NCBI RefSeq assembly: GCF_002775205.1
Contig: NC_036447.1
Coordinates: forward strand, 3,832,501 to 3,896,500
DNA: 64,000 nt
Origin: Xiphophorus maculatus
Lineage: Eukaryota > Chordata > Actinopteri > Cyprinodontiformes > Poeciliidae
Reading direction: 5' to 3'
Numbering within the stretch: position 1 is the first letter of the stretch; every line of letters starts with the position of its first letter. The position numbers were made by a program, and so were the translations under genes. The notes below the pieces were generated by a model. It made no database searches. It was not told the DNA's origin and saw only the letters and a program-made list of their open reading frames with translations. Shown in pieces: positions 47,001 to 60,167 of the stretch.

Positions 47001-50000
47001 TGCTGAACTCCCCATTGGGCGAAGAGATGCAGGGAACCAGCTTCACTGTGTAGGTCCCAGAGTAGTCCCGCACCTACAAACCAGACGCCCAGTGAATCGT
47101 TGGGAGCATTCAGCTGCTTCTCCTTTTAAGGGTGGAAAAAAATGACTCACTGCAAAATCTGAGACGAAACTCCACTGCTGCATGGGCTGGTTGTAGGTCG
47201 GTTCAGTTCTGACCAAAGCGAGGGTAAAGGTCAGTCCGGGAATGTCAGCACACATTACCATGGATGACACACTGGTTCCTGAAGACAAATACAAATACGG
47301 GCAGCATTATACCTAATCTAAACAGCAAGTCTGTTAATATTTATAGGGGCATTCTTGGAGCCACAGGCTTCGCAACTGTAAATGCTGAAGGGTCACTTCA
47401 ACATTTGCTTGAATGACCTTTGGCAGTTTCACAAGAGAAAGACCCCTGAGGCGGAACTCCACAAATAGATGAAGAGAGGATGTTGGCCACAGAGTAACCC
47501 AATATGCTCCTGCTTGTACAGAATTATCCTTCGGGACAAGTTTAGGGTATGAATGTATGCACGAGGGCGCCAAGCTCATACCTGGATGAGACATAACAAA
47601 CTGTCCCCTGAAGCGAGCCTCGGTCTTGAAGTTGACCACCAGGCGTCCCTCCTCATTTATGCGCATGCTGGTGGGATACATGGCTCCTATAGCAACAGAA
47701 GATAACAATACAATGTTCTCAATTTTACCATATTAGCTGCATTTCCAGCTAGCAAAGAATTGAAATTACAAAAATTAATTTGCTTAATGGAAACAGGCCA
47801 ATTTTTAAAAAAAACGTCACGTTTTTCAATAAAAAGATTTTTTTTGGCCGTATCAAATAGATATAAATGACAAAACTGCAACCGAAACAGTTTTCTTGCA
47901 TCTCACGAGTCAACAATTGGATGTTGCTACTGGCGGAAACATGAAGAAAACAGGAAGTGGTAATCTGACAATTGCTTTTTCTGACAATGTGCAGCTGGAT
48001 CCAGCTGGATCCACTTCCGTAAAATTGGCAAATACAAGTTACATAGCCGCTCTTGCAATGCTCCACCAGCGTAACTGTTTACATCTGTCGCTATCATGAT
48101 TTTTAAGGACATTTCTTATTTCATGAAAACACCACGATTGCGAAATTGTGTTTTTACGACATTTGCAGAATAGCCAGAAAGATTTGCACAGATTTGTAAT
48201 GGAAACGCAGCTACAGTTGTCTTGGCAGGGACCAGCAGAGAAGAGTTGAAGTACCTTGTAGTTCAGCTTCAGGTGGGCTGCCGATGCCGTCCTGCCACAG
48301 AATGGCCGTATCATAAACGAAGGTGAGCTTAAGCTCCGACTGCAGGTCAAAGTGCTGCCAGCCTCCAACAGCGACAGGGGAGTGGAAGACATAGGACACA
48401 AACAGAGGAACCCGCAAAGTGACGAAAGACTGGACCAGGTTCAACACCTAGATGGTAGGAAATAAGAACATCCTGGAAAGTCAATCAGTTCATATTGAAA
48501 AGGAAGCATAGCTTCTTTCAATTCTACAATATCACAGTTGATATTGTAGGATCTCAATTGTACAAAACACACAAATGTTATTATTTATTCACAAAAATGA
48601 AGCCAAAAGGATTAAAAATCTTGTAGAGTCACTTATATCAGCAAAAACGTAATCTAGTAGTTTTCTGTAGGACTCCATCAATCTTTTACGTTGTTGTGCC
48701 ATTGGACATTGTAACACCTTCATCTTTACTCTCTCATGTTGATGACCCAGTTGGGTAAAAGTTTTAGGTGTTTGTCAGATTACCTCAAATTTTAGTCTAG
48801 AATACTTTGGTGTAGGGCTGTAGCAAACAATTATATTAGTAATTGATTGTCCTATTGATTATTCTTACTAATATTATTAACAAAATGGCACATTTTGCAG
48901 ATTTTCGTTTACCACTTCAGCTTACAAGATCTGAAATACACGAAAGATGCAAATAAAAATTCATTCAATTCCATAAATTCAGTAACAGCATTCCTTTTTT
49001 GTATCAAGGGATGCACCTGCGGCTTAAAATTTAGAGGGCATGACCAATCGCAGCTTCTTTGGATTTAAAGTGACAGAGGCATTAAAACAGCTCATTCTGA
49101 AAGGAGCTCAAAATATGCAGAACTGACCAAACTGAAATCTCATTATGTAAAAATGATTTGTGCAAAAATGTAATGAGCCTGTTTTGTGTAGCCCATAGAC
49201 CTGTCCTAACCTATTAAAGGAAGCACAATAATAAATGTGGAACCAAGATTGAAGATCATCGTTGCATTTGAAGGAAGAAGGGGAAGCTTTGCAAGTCTGA
49301 GAACATTATTCCAGCTGTGAATTATGGCAAACAACCTATACTATCATGGCTAAACCACCAGTTACATCACACGAGATTACAAAACTGTGGACCTTTAGTA
49401 AAACAGAACCAGCTGACCTGTCCGTCAGTGCCGATGGAACCGCCGCAGTCGTTGAGCAGCTCAGACATGTCGTAGTAGCTGGTGAATTCCCAGAGGCAGG
49501 CTTCCAGGTTCAGGTTCCTGTAGAAGCGCAGTGAATTGGCTGAACGCATGGCGGTGCTGTACTGGTACGGCGACGTCTCCCCGATGATTTCAGGGTTCTT
49601 TGTTGCATCTGTGATGAAGCCGTAACCAGTTTGGACCTCATTAAAGTCCAGCAGGTTGGAGCAGCGGTGGTTCCCCACGCGTGTGCCGTCCGGACTCAGC
49701 GTGAGCTCAAAGTTAGACAAAGGCCTGGTGGAGATCACTGGGAGCATTCCTGGGGAAGGAAAAGTAGCTCAACATAGATTATTTTGGTCAATATAACAAA
49801 ACAACAATAGTTGTGTTCGAAAATAATTACCATCCATGTGCGGCATGTTGATGGTCAGTTTGATAAGGTTGGGAAAGTCTGGATCATCTGGACCCGTGTA
49901 GCGGATCTTCGCAGAGAAGGGTTCTGCTCCGACAGTTCCCGGGATGTGAGGCTGACACATTCCTGGCATTAAAATCAATTAAAAATGAATTAACTCACAG

Positions 50001-53000
50001 TACAGCTGCAACTAACAATTATTTAAGTTATTGATTTCTCTACCATTATTATTATTTTGAAGATTAATTGATTAATCAGACAAAAAATTGTCACATTTTA
50101 TAGAATATTTAAAAATGCATTAAAGATGCAAATCATTTGGTCTATTTTGTAAATGAGAAAATGAACATTTTATCGCCTAACAGACAACAATATGGTATTC
50201 TTATAGTGTAGGCTTGATCATTTGTTGCAAAATCTAAGCCCTACTCCTTGACTAGACATCAATACAGTATATGGCTGATCTGGTGACCATTTCATTGATT
50301 AACTGATTAATAATTGGATAGCAAAAGGTGATTAATAGAAGATTTATTTGACAGAATTTCAACAAGGTGAAGCTAAAACTATGCCACTTCAATCTTGGGT
50401 ATAACATATCTACAAATGTATTTTTTTAGTTCATCTTAAATGCAAAATGTATTTTTGATACAGTTTTGGTGCAATTACTCTGAAAATGTTCTTATTTCAG
50501 CAAATGACTTTTTTAAGTTTGTATACTCCAGTTAAATGATTATTTCAATTATTGATTAATCACGAGTAATCCGATTAATCGTTTCAGCCCTAACTCACAG
50601 AGGAATCCATTTGAACTGAGAGATTCGTCTTCCAATACTCGCCTTCCTCCGTACTGATAACAAAGATGGGACTGGACAGTTCTAAGCCAGCGTCTCCGTT
50701 GGTGTTGAAGGCTCTTGCTGCGCACTGAACTCTGGAGCCAGCTTGAAAGTAGATTGAGTCCAAGGTGATGGATTTGGTGTTGGTGAAGAAGGTGTTGGTG
50801 TCCACCTCCCTCATGGGACTGGTCACTCCGTCTGGTCCGGTAGGAGCGCTGATCAACCAGCGGTACTGGGTCAAAGTGTCATTGATGTTCTCTGCAGAGC
50901 AGATGGAACCCGTTTTATCAAAGTCCTGGTACTTTGGGTTGCAGGCCTGGAAGCAAAGAGAAAGAGATTAAAAGTCAACTTTAATGTAAGTTAGATTTTG
51001 GACATAAGTGGATGGACCAGAGGAAGCAGGACGGCACCCACCGTCACACACACAACAGGGTATCCGTTGGGTGGGCTGGGCCGGTCTCGGGTTTTGGCCG
51101 TGTCGTCGTACATGAGGAGAGACACCACATGAGGCACTGCAGGGAACGTGACATCTGCGACGCTGTCCATCTCCTCAATGTACACTATCGCCTTGTTCAT
51201 CTGGCAGGAATAGGAGAACATTCGCTCCATAAACATGTGGAAACTGTAACTTCTCTAATAAATAATGGTGACAAAGAAATTTGGCTTCATTCGTTCACTG
51301 AAAGCTTTTTGTTGCTTTTGTGGTTTAATTTCTCTCCACTGTCACCTCTTACAGGAAGTGAAGAGATTTAATCTGCAAGTTTTGATTTATTAAAACTTGC
51401 AGTTTCTGAGCTTCAGACTTACTTATTTTTCTTTTTTTTTTTAATCATCTCAAATGTTTTCATATAAATTTTATCTCTAATTTTGCTCATTCTAAATACA
51501 TCTGCGATCCATATCTGTAATTCTGTCAGAAAGTTTTAAAATCTCTCACTCAGGTCATAACATGTCTCTCTGTCTTTCATTGGGTATTAAGATCATTTCT
51601 GCACCTAATTTTAATTCGTATGCGTCTTTCAGACTCTAATTATAATCAGAGATCAAATGGAAGTGGGTGAGATTCCATAAATGCAGATTTAAATCAGAGA
51701 ACACTGTGCTCCTTTTGGGATTTACAGTTTTAATTACGATATAATGAAATGCAAAACAACTTTGGAAGTGATAACCTATTTCCAACCTGAATGGCATGTG
51801 GCTGCTGCAGAGCGTATGGGTAGAATGTCCCAGTTCTGTTTATAGGTTTGTCTTCTGTTGGGCTCTGCAGCATCTCATTCCAGAGGGAAAAGCTTTTTAA
51901 AGGCCTGAGCTTCGGCTGTGCTGACAGCACTGCCAGCTGCTGCCTGCCTATTTTAACATGAGGGGATGCGTGTTCTCGTGCGCGGCTGTGCAGGAAGCAC
52001 TCGGACCGCTGCAGGTTTCTATTTGTTTATGTGCGCCACGCGGTCTTTGGCTCACCTGTATTTCAGCCACCATGTTGTCGTCAGGCTTCATGTGAACCGT
52101 GAAGGCCTCTCTCATCTCTCTGTGACCGTCATACAGGATCTCGATTTCAACAAAATGTTCCTTCTCACCTTCCTTGAACTCCACATCTGAAACGCAGAGT
52201 GGGAGGTTAAGCGCCGGGCAGCTGAAAGGAACAGAAAACAGAAACCCAACCTGGGGCCTCTTACCCTCAGACAGTGGGTTGTAATCCTCTCCAGACGTGG
52301 CAGAGCCATCCTTGGTGTGTATCCGCACTACTGACAGTTTTGATGCGTCTCCAAAACGCAAGATGGGGATCTTCACTCTGGCCACCTCACCTTTGACCTG
52401 AGGTTCTCGCACGCTGTATTTGATCTCAGAAAAACGGATGATGGGCTCTAAAAACGGGGAGATGCATACAGCAAAACTGTGAAAGATCATATTGTTCCAC
52501 ACAAATAAATAAACTTAAGTTTAACTCATATCAACAGAAAGTATGGCGCCAAAGAACTAGTACATTTCCACCAAAAATGTTTGAGATTAATCTAAAAAAA
52601 AAAAAAAAGAAGTGGAAATTTCTGACTTTGAAAGGTCAAAAATTTGCTAGAAAAAAAAAACTTAGAAAATTTGACATTAATCTAAAAAAAAAAATTCCAG
52701 AAAAAATCATGTGAATTTCTGAATTTCAAACAACAAACATTTTGGACATTGAAACTCAGAAATAAACACTTTTTTTTTCTAGATGCTCAAGAATGATAAA
52801 AATATGTTTATTAATCTTTATTATGCAAGATCACTTTCTTGTAATGCAACTACAATACAAAGTATTTGTTTCTTTACAACTAAACTTTTATGCTAAGTAG
52901 AAACATGTTTATCCAGAGACCTTTACTGAAAAGCCAACTTTGCTGCACCCAAATCAGCTTTTGTATAATTTATTAAACTCTTCTAAATAAAAGAAGGTGA

Positions 53001-56000
53001 CTGAATCCTGTTTCTATAACTGAGCATAGATTTGTTTTCCCAAACAGAAACATTTTGACAACTAGATGCATTTCATACTGTCTTTCTCGTCTGTGATGGT
53101 GACCAGCGCGTCCTTCTGCTCCCCGATTGAGGCTCCGTACGGGGATTTGCTCTTCGGACTCCCCAGCACCAAGCGGAACTCCTCATCTTCCTCATGGACT
53201 GAGTCATCCATCAGGCCAACCACACACGGCTTCTCCGACTCGCCTAGCAAGGCAGAAACATTCAGATAACACAAGAGTTGACAATAGGGACAGTGAGGTG
53301 TGTGGAGGTTCAATGATTTTCCACCTGGCAGAAAGGTGATGATGGAGGCGTCAGTGTTGGGCCTCTCGCTGTAGTCCATCATAACCTGAGCGGATCCCTG
53401 CCGGGTGTAGCAGCGCACTGTGGATCTGAGGCTGATGTCTCCGCTGCGGTACACCATCGCGCTCACTTCGCCGTCAGATTCATCCACCTTGTAGCTCCCC
53501 TCCTTAAACTGAACCTTCGGCACTGAAACAAAATTGTTCTGTTACAAGACAATCATCGTACGTTCAGAAAAGACAGTAACTGAAAGTTTGGGTTACTGTC
53601 AGCAAAAACAGATCAGCAAAAACTCTGACCCTGTTAGTTTTCATTATCAAAACAAAAGTAAATTGAAGAGTAAAATAAATGTCTGAATCTAAATCAATTT
53701 GAGAAAAATAAGACGTAACTTAAGGCTGGTGATTTGTTTTTACCATGGGATTATAATTTTCTCAGATATAAATAGATTTTATTGGATTTTTAAATGTAAA
53801 CTTCATATAAATATGTCTACAATAAAATCATATGTTGTTATGTGGGACTCAATTTGGTTCTTATTTAACTAAATTAATTTAAATCCCTTTAGAGATACAA
53901 TCATACAGGCACATTAAAATCAAGTTTAATTAATTTAAATACATTTAAAACCCAAAAAGTCAGTTAATCACACAATTCTCAATGGTTTGTCTAACTGCAG
54001 GAAGTTTATTGCATCAATTCAGTAACTTTTCAGTAATCCCTCCTACTCAGGAAGCACATGGCGACAGTGGGAAAGACGAACTGCCTTTGAACAGGAAAAG
54101 ACCTGCAGCAGAATCAAACTCAGCATGAGCAGAAATTCAGGTTAAGCAGCTTAGGGAATGATGCATCATTAAATGTGCAAATTCTAAATAATTGTGGTTG
54201 TCATTAGTAAACTGTGTAATAATAATAATAATAATAATAATAATTTGGGATAATAATTCACTATTATTAGTGAATAATAGTTCACTAATAACTATTAGTG
54301 AACTATTAATAGTTTACTATTAATAGTTTTATGATTTCCTAATCATAAATCATATTTATGATTAGGAATCATAAATATTAAAATGTTCTAACACAGTGTT
54401 TTCCAACCCTGGTCCTCAAGGCTCACTGCCCTGCATGTTTTAGGCATTTCCTTGCTTCAGTCCAGCTGATTTCAATTGATGACTGATTAACAGACGTTTG
54501 TTGAACAGCAATATGTTGAATCAGGCACATTAAAGCAGGGAAACCTCTAAATCACGTAGGACAGTGAGACTTGAGGATCAGGGTTGGGAAACATTGTTCT
54601 AACATATATTTAATGTATTATCAATATATACATTAATTCTAATTATTATTATTATTATTAGTTGTAATAGTAAGAGAATTGTTAGTATTATTATCATTGT
54701 ATAGCAATATTTTCAAGTCTAAGTTAATAATTAGATAATAACAATAAATATATTTATTTATTTTTGACCAAATAAGACCTTTAAAGTAAACTCATAAAAA
54801 AATTCCAGAAAGCAAAAACTCTTTCTGGAATTCCACCATAAACACATTCAGCTCAAACATCTTATTATTATTAATATTATTATTAAATATAAGTGTGACA
54901 TAAAATTAATCAACTCTTCCTTCAGTCTATAACCTTCTCAGATCAATGGTAATAATTCCTGTACTCACAGTCAGTGACAGTGTCGTTGATGGTGATGGTC
55001 GTCTTGCTCGGTTCTCCTAGTACAGCATTCATGGGCATCCTCAGCACAAGGTCAAAGGTCTCTGGCCCCTCCAGTTTTGGCTGACCCAGATCATCCAAGA
55101 TGGTCACCCTAAATGTCTGCATGGTGACACCTGGAGCAAAGTCCAGGTTGCGACTAATGCCGACATAGTCGAGTCCGGCTAAAAGACAGAGAAGAAGAAG
55201 ACGGTGGTTTATCACAGTGACTAGGAGTCATGGATGTTGTCAAACCAAATGTCTTACCTTCTGCAGAAACAGGATCGCTCTTTCTGGAGCGAACCGTAAC
55301 CGTGGCGATTTTGGACAGGTCAGTACCTGTCCTCCAGACCTTCACCTCCACATAGCCTGAACTCTCCTCCACAACATATTCAGGCTCCCCAAAGTACAGC
55401 GAAGGCTCTGTGAGAGAACAGACAACATGACTTTGACATGACATACGTCAGTTTTTCTAAAACAACTAAACTTCTCAAAAGATTTACATGAACACACTGA
55501 AAAAACATACAATCTTGCCAAATATTTCTAGTCTAGTTTCTGGTGCAAAATTGAAATACAGCCAAACTAACTTACAAATATTCTTTTAGCAAGATATAGA
55601 AGATTGTATGAAATAAATATTTCCTTAATATTCATGAAAAAGTACTGGCCCTGATAATGGCCAGTAAAATTGACAAAAAAGTCATAATATTACAATTATT
55701 AGGTCAAAATACAATAAAGTTGTAATAGCATGAGAATAAATTTAATATTTTCAGAAAAAGGTCATAATATTATCAATCAATCAATCAATAATAATAATAT
55801 TATCACAATAGTTGTAATACTACGACTTTATTCTTGTGTCATTCCGACTTTACTCTCTTACAACTTTATTCTTGCAATATTACGACTAATTTTGTCATTT
55901 TTATTTTTTAGTTTTGTTAAAAATAAAAAAAACTATTTTTTTATTAAAAAATAAAAAGTAACTTATTAGTGAAATAATCTACCAGTGGAACTAGTACATT

Positions 56001-59000
56001 TTAATGAATAACTACCTGAAAGGTAGTTTTGTCTTATTTCAAGTGCACTAAGATATTTGCACAAGAAACAAGACTATAAATACTTGGTAAAATTTGGTGT
56101 TTTTGTAGTGAATACTGTTTTTTTGTCCATTCAAAAGAGGAAAAAACCAACGTTGGACACTGGGACGTTCTCTGAAGTACATTCCAGTAGTTTTGCTTTA
56201 TAGTTTGACAAAACTATAGTTTAGCGAAAGCCATTATTTCTGTTTCGCCACAGGAAGAGCGCTGTCATTCTTGTCCTCCCCTCCTTCTCCATTCCTCCCC
56301 CTGCTCCTCTAAATCCAGACAGCACTGTCTGAGCTCCAGGCCAAAGGGCCGAGGATACACCTGAAGAATGAGGCGTGCGCTTGTACATGCATGCAGACTG
56401 ACGCGAAGGGAAGTTCCAGCTTCATGCTGATCCAGAGGCTGATAAGAAGCACGGGCAGGGAGACCAGGAGGCAACCGGCCACTTTGCAAAAAGAAACAGG
56501 CCAAGAATTCAGAGTGCTGGAACAAAAAGTCCTTTAATCTCTTGTCACTTTTGCATTGAGCGGCTTTTCATTACCCTGTGTCCGGTGAGAGCTCTTTGAG
56601 ATTAACTGAAAGATGGGCAGATTTAGAGCTGCAGTCTTTAAACACCAAGACTGCAGAAAGTGCAGAAGGAAAAATAAACATCTATATTATTATCCTTACT
56701 TGCAGGTAGTAGATTTAGGCTGCCAGGTTGTGCAACAACATTTTGATGTTGGTGCAATAGAGCTCACTCCATAATTACCATCTCACCTTCGTTCTCACTG
56801 CGCATGGTGGAGGAAAAAACCTGCGGGATCCATCCAGCCTTCACAAAGACGTGTGCAAAACTTTTATTCGTCCAAAGTGTACAAAGTGTGTAAAACAAAT
56901 GATCACTTGCATGAAAGTCTTATTCATTTCAATCGAACCAATTGTATCAGGTGTGAAAACACCATAGGGAATAGAGTAGAAATTGATTTTTCTGCTATAT
57001 TTGCTCTACATTTCAGGAGTGTGAACATAAATATAATCTCAAGCTGAGGCTGCAGCACTGCTAGCACATTTTCAGCTCCACTTTGCTTGTATTCACCACA
57101 GAGGCAGGCGAGGAAGCTGGAAGTGAGCCTGGAGATCACTGGGATGAAGAGTCAGACAAAGACAGTAACAATGGAGGCTGAATGCTGGCAAGAACCCAAA
57201 CCTGAAGTTTACTCAGGCGGACAGATGCTTTAACACATTCACAGACATATGGAGGCACTGAAGCAGATTTATGGCGTTATTTCAGGACCCACCAAGAAGC
57301 GGAGCCACAATATAGGTTCAGACAGAGGTGTCCTCTCTTGTTTTTCACATGTCTGGAAATGTATGTGGTTTGTTTAGGCAGTGACTTTAATTATACTTTG
57401 ATGTAATGCAGTAAATTACTTGAAATGAGTGGGAGGGAAAGGCAAATCTGAAGAGTCAGAAAACCTCAAAAGAAACAGACAGTGAGGTCTTGAATTCCAA
57501 CAAGCAGATGGGACAGAAGGAAAACATGTCTGTCATGTGGACAATGGTCCCTCTTACTCCACCACCTGTGTTTTAGGCCTTGCGAAGAAAAGGATACACC
57601 AACAATGACATGGGGGTCACGTTTTATCTGGGTGCAGCATAACATCGCCTGTTTAAGGTAACACCTGTCTGCTGTTACCATGTAAAGATGCAGGCAGCCA
57701 GGCCAATGTATGGAAATGAGAATGCTGTTGTCTCATCATCTTTGGTAAAGTCGCCGTCCTCTCAGACAGCAGAATCGACACATAAAGCATCAAAGGCTTT
57801 CAGGGAGCAGGATTACTCACATCTGACCCTCATGCAGCTCTTAGCCTAAACATAGACTGATCCCAGCCTTGGAAAAATTGCAAGAATTTCATTTTGCAAC
57901 GCTAAATTCCACAAAAAAGTATTAGAGCCATATTAAATTATGAGAAAAGAAGTAATAAAATTATGAGAATAAAGTCACAATCCTCTGACTTTATTTTTGA
58001 AATATTATGACTTTGTTGTATTATTTTGACTTTATTCTTGTGATATTATTTTATTATACAGTGTATCAAAATAGCAATGTTTTTAATTTTGTGTAAATAC
58101 AATTAAACAATTTTTTTTATAACAAATTAGGATTTCTGCTTTGTATGGCAACTGAAGAACTGGTTTAGAAGAACCAGTACGGTTGTAGCTTTTAAAGTAA
58201 AGAAGCACCACCCATCACTCTTAAGATAATTCTGTTTTAAAACAACAATTCCCAAGCTATATGTAAGCTCTTTGTGTAAAGCAGTGGACTGGAGGCTAGT
58301 TACCTCAACAAAATTGCTAATTGTCAAAAATAGCAATGTTTGTCAATTAGCAGAAATTGCTATTTTGTGTATCTATGTAAAAAAAACTGTTTTTTATGCC
58401 TAGTTCAATGAATTAGGAGTTTGGCATTTTAAACAAACTGAAAAACTCAATACTCCACTCACCATCATCGCTGTCTGCCAAAATTGTGACTTTGGTGGAT
58501 GGGAAACTGGCCCCCAGCTGACCGCCCATCGGCATACTGAGGCTGACGTTAAAGCTCTCCTCTTCCTCATAAAGGGAGTCATCAATAATGATGATTCGGC
58601 AAACTTTTTCTCTCTCGTCCTTGTCGAAGCGCAGCACACTGGTGTGGTCCTCAGCACGGGTGATGTAGTCGGAGTAGGAGAGGACAGTGGTGGGTATGGT
58701 GCCAGTGGCGGTACCTGTGGATTAACAGGAACTTTATTTTCGTTGGTGGACAAAAGTAGGAAATGAAGTTTTTCTGCTTTTATAAAAACAGGCTTTTCTC
58801 ACCTTGCTGAGTGAAACAGACAACCATAAGTTCCTGGCTGGCATCGCCTGATCGCATGACTGGCACTAGTAGCTCCCCAATATCCTCCTCTATCTTGAAT
58901 TCTGCTTGTGGAATGAAAACTGTTGATTCTGTTTGGGAAGAACAACACAGCAAAACCAATTAATTGTGGTTTTATTTTAAAAAACAGAAAAAATTACAAG

Positions 59001-60167
59001 TCTTAGAGAAGAAAAGTCATCTCCAACATGACATTCCTACCATCTCCAGGATCTACAATCTCCACCGTTGCAGCATCAGGGTACTCCAGCACCGCCATGA
59101 CCGGGTCCGACAGCTGAATCTCAAAGGTCTCCGAAGTCTCAAACTCCTGGTCAGTGAAGATCTTCACCCTCCAGGTCGCTGTCGTCTGGCCTGGGTTGAA
59201 CTGGACTTGCTTCTGAGCTCTGCCACGGAAATCTTTGTCCTTCTCAGCTGAGCCATCTTTTGTTCCAATACCTAAAAGAGAGAGAAACCCACTGAACTGT
59301 GAAGTTAGAAACTCAGATTCATTTATTAAAAAAAAAAAATTACAATCCTAACTGAGGCAGAGAAGACAGGAAGATGTTTTTGTTCTGACCACCATATTCT
59401 TGCAGGATTTGCTCACATTTTCCCCCCTCTGGAATGTTTCTTATCCTTTTCTTATTCTTTAAAGTGATTTTAAACAATCTACTCATTTTTATAAAACTTG
59501 TGGTAAAAAACTACTACTTCTTTTTTAGTTAACTACATGGCACAGCATTTATGGTGACACAAACTTAAATAATGTTCTTGAAAAACATTCCTATTGGAAA
59601 TAAGCTTTTTCAAGATGCCACATATTTAAATAAGTGTGATTTATATCACTAAACTGTGCATGGATACTTTATTTATTCATAATATTTCAGCCTGAAGCTC
59701 ACACTTTGTAATTTTGTTACCCAATGGGACAAGAATTAACCAATCATTGTGGAGAACTGAAATATTTGGCTCACAACTCCCCCGTCCCTGTAACTTCGGC
59801 AAATAAAGAGCAAGTGTTTCTGAAGCCACAGGATTTGTTGTTCTTGATGAAAGGAATAAACACAGTTAAGGAGTTTTAAAAAAAAATAGTTCCTGTATTT
59901 GATGCAAATTTGCACTACATATATAAAGTGAATTAAACTGAATATTTACCTGTAAACAAAAAAGAAACCAAATATTTTTTTACGTTACATTGCAACAGCA
60001 GAGCAAGAGTCAACACTTACTGACAAAAGAGGTTTCCCCCAGGAAGCCTCTGCGTTTCAGAGTGACCTCCAGGAATTTGGCGTCTTCATCCACTAAGTAG
60101 TATTCCCGCTCCAGAGAGATCCAGGCCCAGTTAAGACGGAACGGCTGCGGCTTGAGTTTGTTTCCAC
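44042..60167 (-). CDS. frem3: FREM3 (FRAS1/FREM family), C-terminal 1433 aa; 5' end off window
   Basis: A FRAS1/FREM basement-membrane protein. Exons 5' to 3': 60167-60021, 59271-59041, 58928-58803, 58714-58463, 55407-55258, 55178-54969, 53522-53325, 53243-53079, 52447-52265, 52186-52056, 51200-51042, 50946-50643, 49962-49831, 49749-49418, 48447-48255, 47686-47582, 47278-47151, 47073-46939, 45924-45798, 45704-45517, 45435-45289, 44602-44042. They give 4304 bases, one continuous frame. Five Calx-beta domains come first (starts near [45 protein letters not shown]), then the conserved FREM2-like region, an RQRR site, one transmembrane helix ([14 protein letters not shown] onward) and a 39-residue tail ending DSSEV, a class I PDZ ligand. 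FRAS1/FREM2 tails bind GRIP1. The protein is very close to FREM2; FREM3 is chosen because it lies tail-to-tail with SMARCA5. The intron at 50642-49963 uses a GC donor. Confidence 0.88.
44640..44905. mobile_element. MITE, family D copy 2 (partial)
   Basis: TTAAAGCTGCAGTAACTTTTATAAAA at the left end matches the terminus of the element at 22160-22652. The interior CCAATCAGCGCCAGGAGGCGG and TAATGCTGTTAATCAC fit the same family. The right terminus is missing or diverged. It lies in the last FREM3 intron. Confidence 0.65.
44985..45155. mobile_element. Palindromic MITE, family A copy 4 (one arm)
   Basis: This holds only the right half of family A: GGCACTAGTACTTTTTTTC, then TTGTCTTATTTCAAATGTAC and GACCAAAAATACTTGGTAAG. 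The left arm is absent or replaced by the adjacent family D element. Confidence 0.75.
46274..46492 (-). mobile_element. tRNA-derived SINE with 16-bp target-site duplication
   Basis: On the minus strand the element starts GGGGCGTGCTGTGGTGGCGT (box A-like TGGTGGCGTAGGG) and has box B GGTTCGATTCC, then a non-tRNA body with GCCGCATGTCTTCCCC and CCTGTCAGCCTACTTTC, and an A-rich tail. It is flanked by perfect direct repeats AACCAGCATCTTTTTT at 46274-46289 and 46477-46492. This is the signature of a LINE-mobilised SINE. It lies in a FREM3 intron. Preserved duplications imply a fairly young insertion. Confidence 0.93.
48806..49050. mobile_element. Family C MITE fragment
   Basis: GGTGTAGGGCTGTAGCAAAC followed by ATTAGTAATTGATTGTCC resembles the terminus of the other family C elements. 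The right part decays into unique sequence. It lies in a FREM3 intron. Confidence 0.5.
50005..50592. mobile_element. MITE, family C copy in FREM3 intron
   Basis: It starts AGCTGCAACTAACAATTATTT and ends GATTAATCGTTTCAGCCCTAA. These are the two expected inverted termini, so this copy is near full length, in the opposite orientation to the 33176 copy. It fills most of the intron between the exons at 50643-50946 and 49831-49962. Confidence 0.8.
54217..54245. repeat. (AAT)n microsatellite
   Basis: About nine AAT triplets followed by a stretch of nested short inverted repeats (ACTATTATTAGTGAATAATAG) up to about 54325. It lies in a FREM3 intron. Confidence 0.9.
54331..54372. repeat. Near-perfect 42-bp palindrome
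   Basis: The left arm ATGATTTCCTAATCATAAAT and right arm ATTTATGATTAGGAATCAT are complementary apart from one extra T, with a 3-base centre. It could extrude a cruciform. Confidence 0.85.
54394..54596. mobile_element. Short hAT-type MITE with 8-bp target duplication
   Basis: The element begins CAGTGTTTTCCAACCCTGG and ends AGGGTTGGGAAACATTG, forming inverted termini. It is flanked on both sides by TTCTAACA (54386-54393 and 54597-54604), an 8-bp duplication typical of hAT transposons. A second copy lies at 61543-61740. Confidence 0.9.
55497..56113. mobile_element. Family A MITE interrupted by another palindromic repeat
   Basis: The ends CACTGAAAAAACATACAATC and GTGTTTTTGTAGTGAA are family A termini. 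The centre (about 55665-55930) is a different sequence made of GTCATAATATTA and its complement, with CTTTATTCTTGCAATATTACGAC, which recurs at 57895-58060. The arrangement implies insertion of one repeat into another. Confidence 0.75.
57895..58060. mobile_element. Palindromic AATATTAYGACTTTAT repeat
   Basis: It carries ATTATGAGAATAAAGTCACA and TGACTTTATTTTTGAAATATTATGAC, inverted and related to the core inserted at 55665-55930. No coding capacity. Confidence 0.6.
59515..59680. repeat. Fragment related to the 2968-3373 element
   Basis: CATGGCACAGCATTTATGG and AAGTGTGATTTATATCACTAA match the interior of the element at 2968-3373. The terminal repeats were not found here. Confidence 0.5.

Noticed and set aside
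44042..60167. Naming the matrix gene FREM2
   Set aside because: The protein resembles FREM2 closely, but the tail-to-tail position with SMARCA5 is that of FREM3. A phylogeny would settle it.
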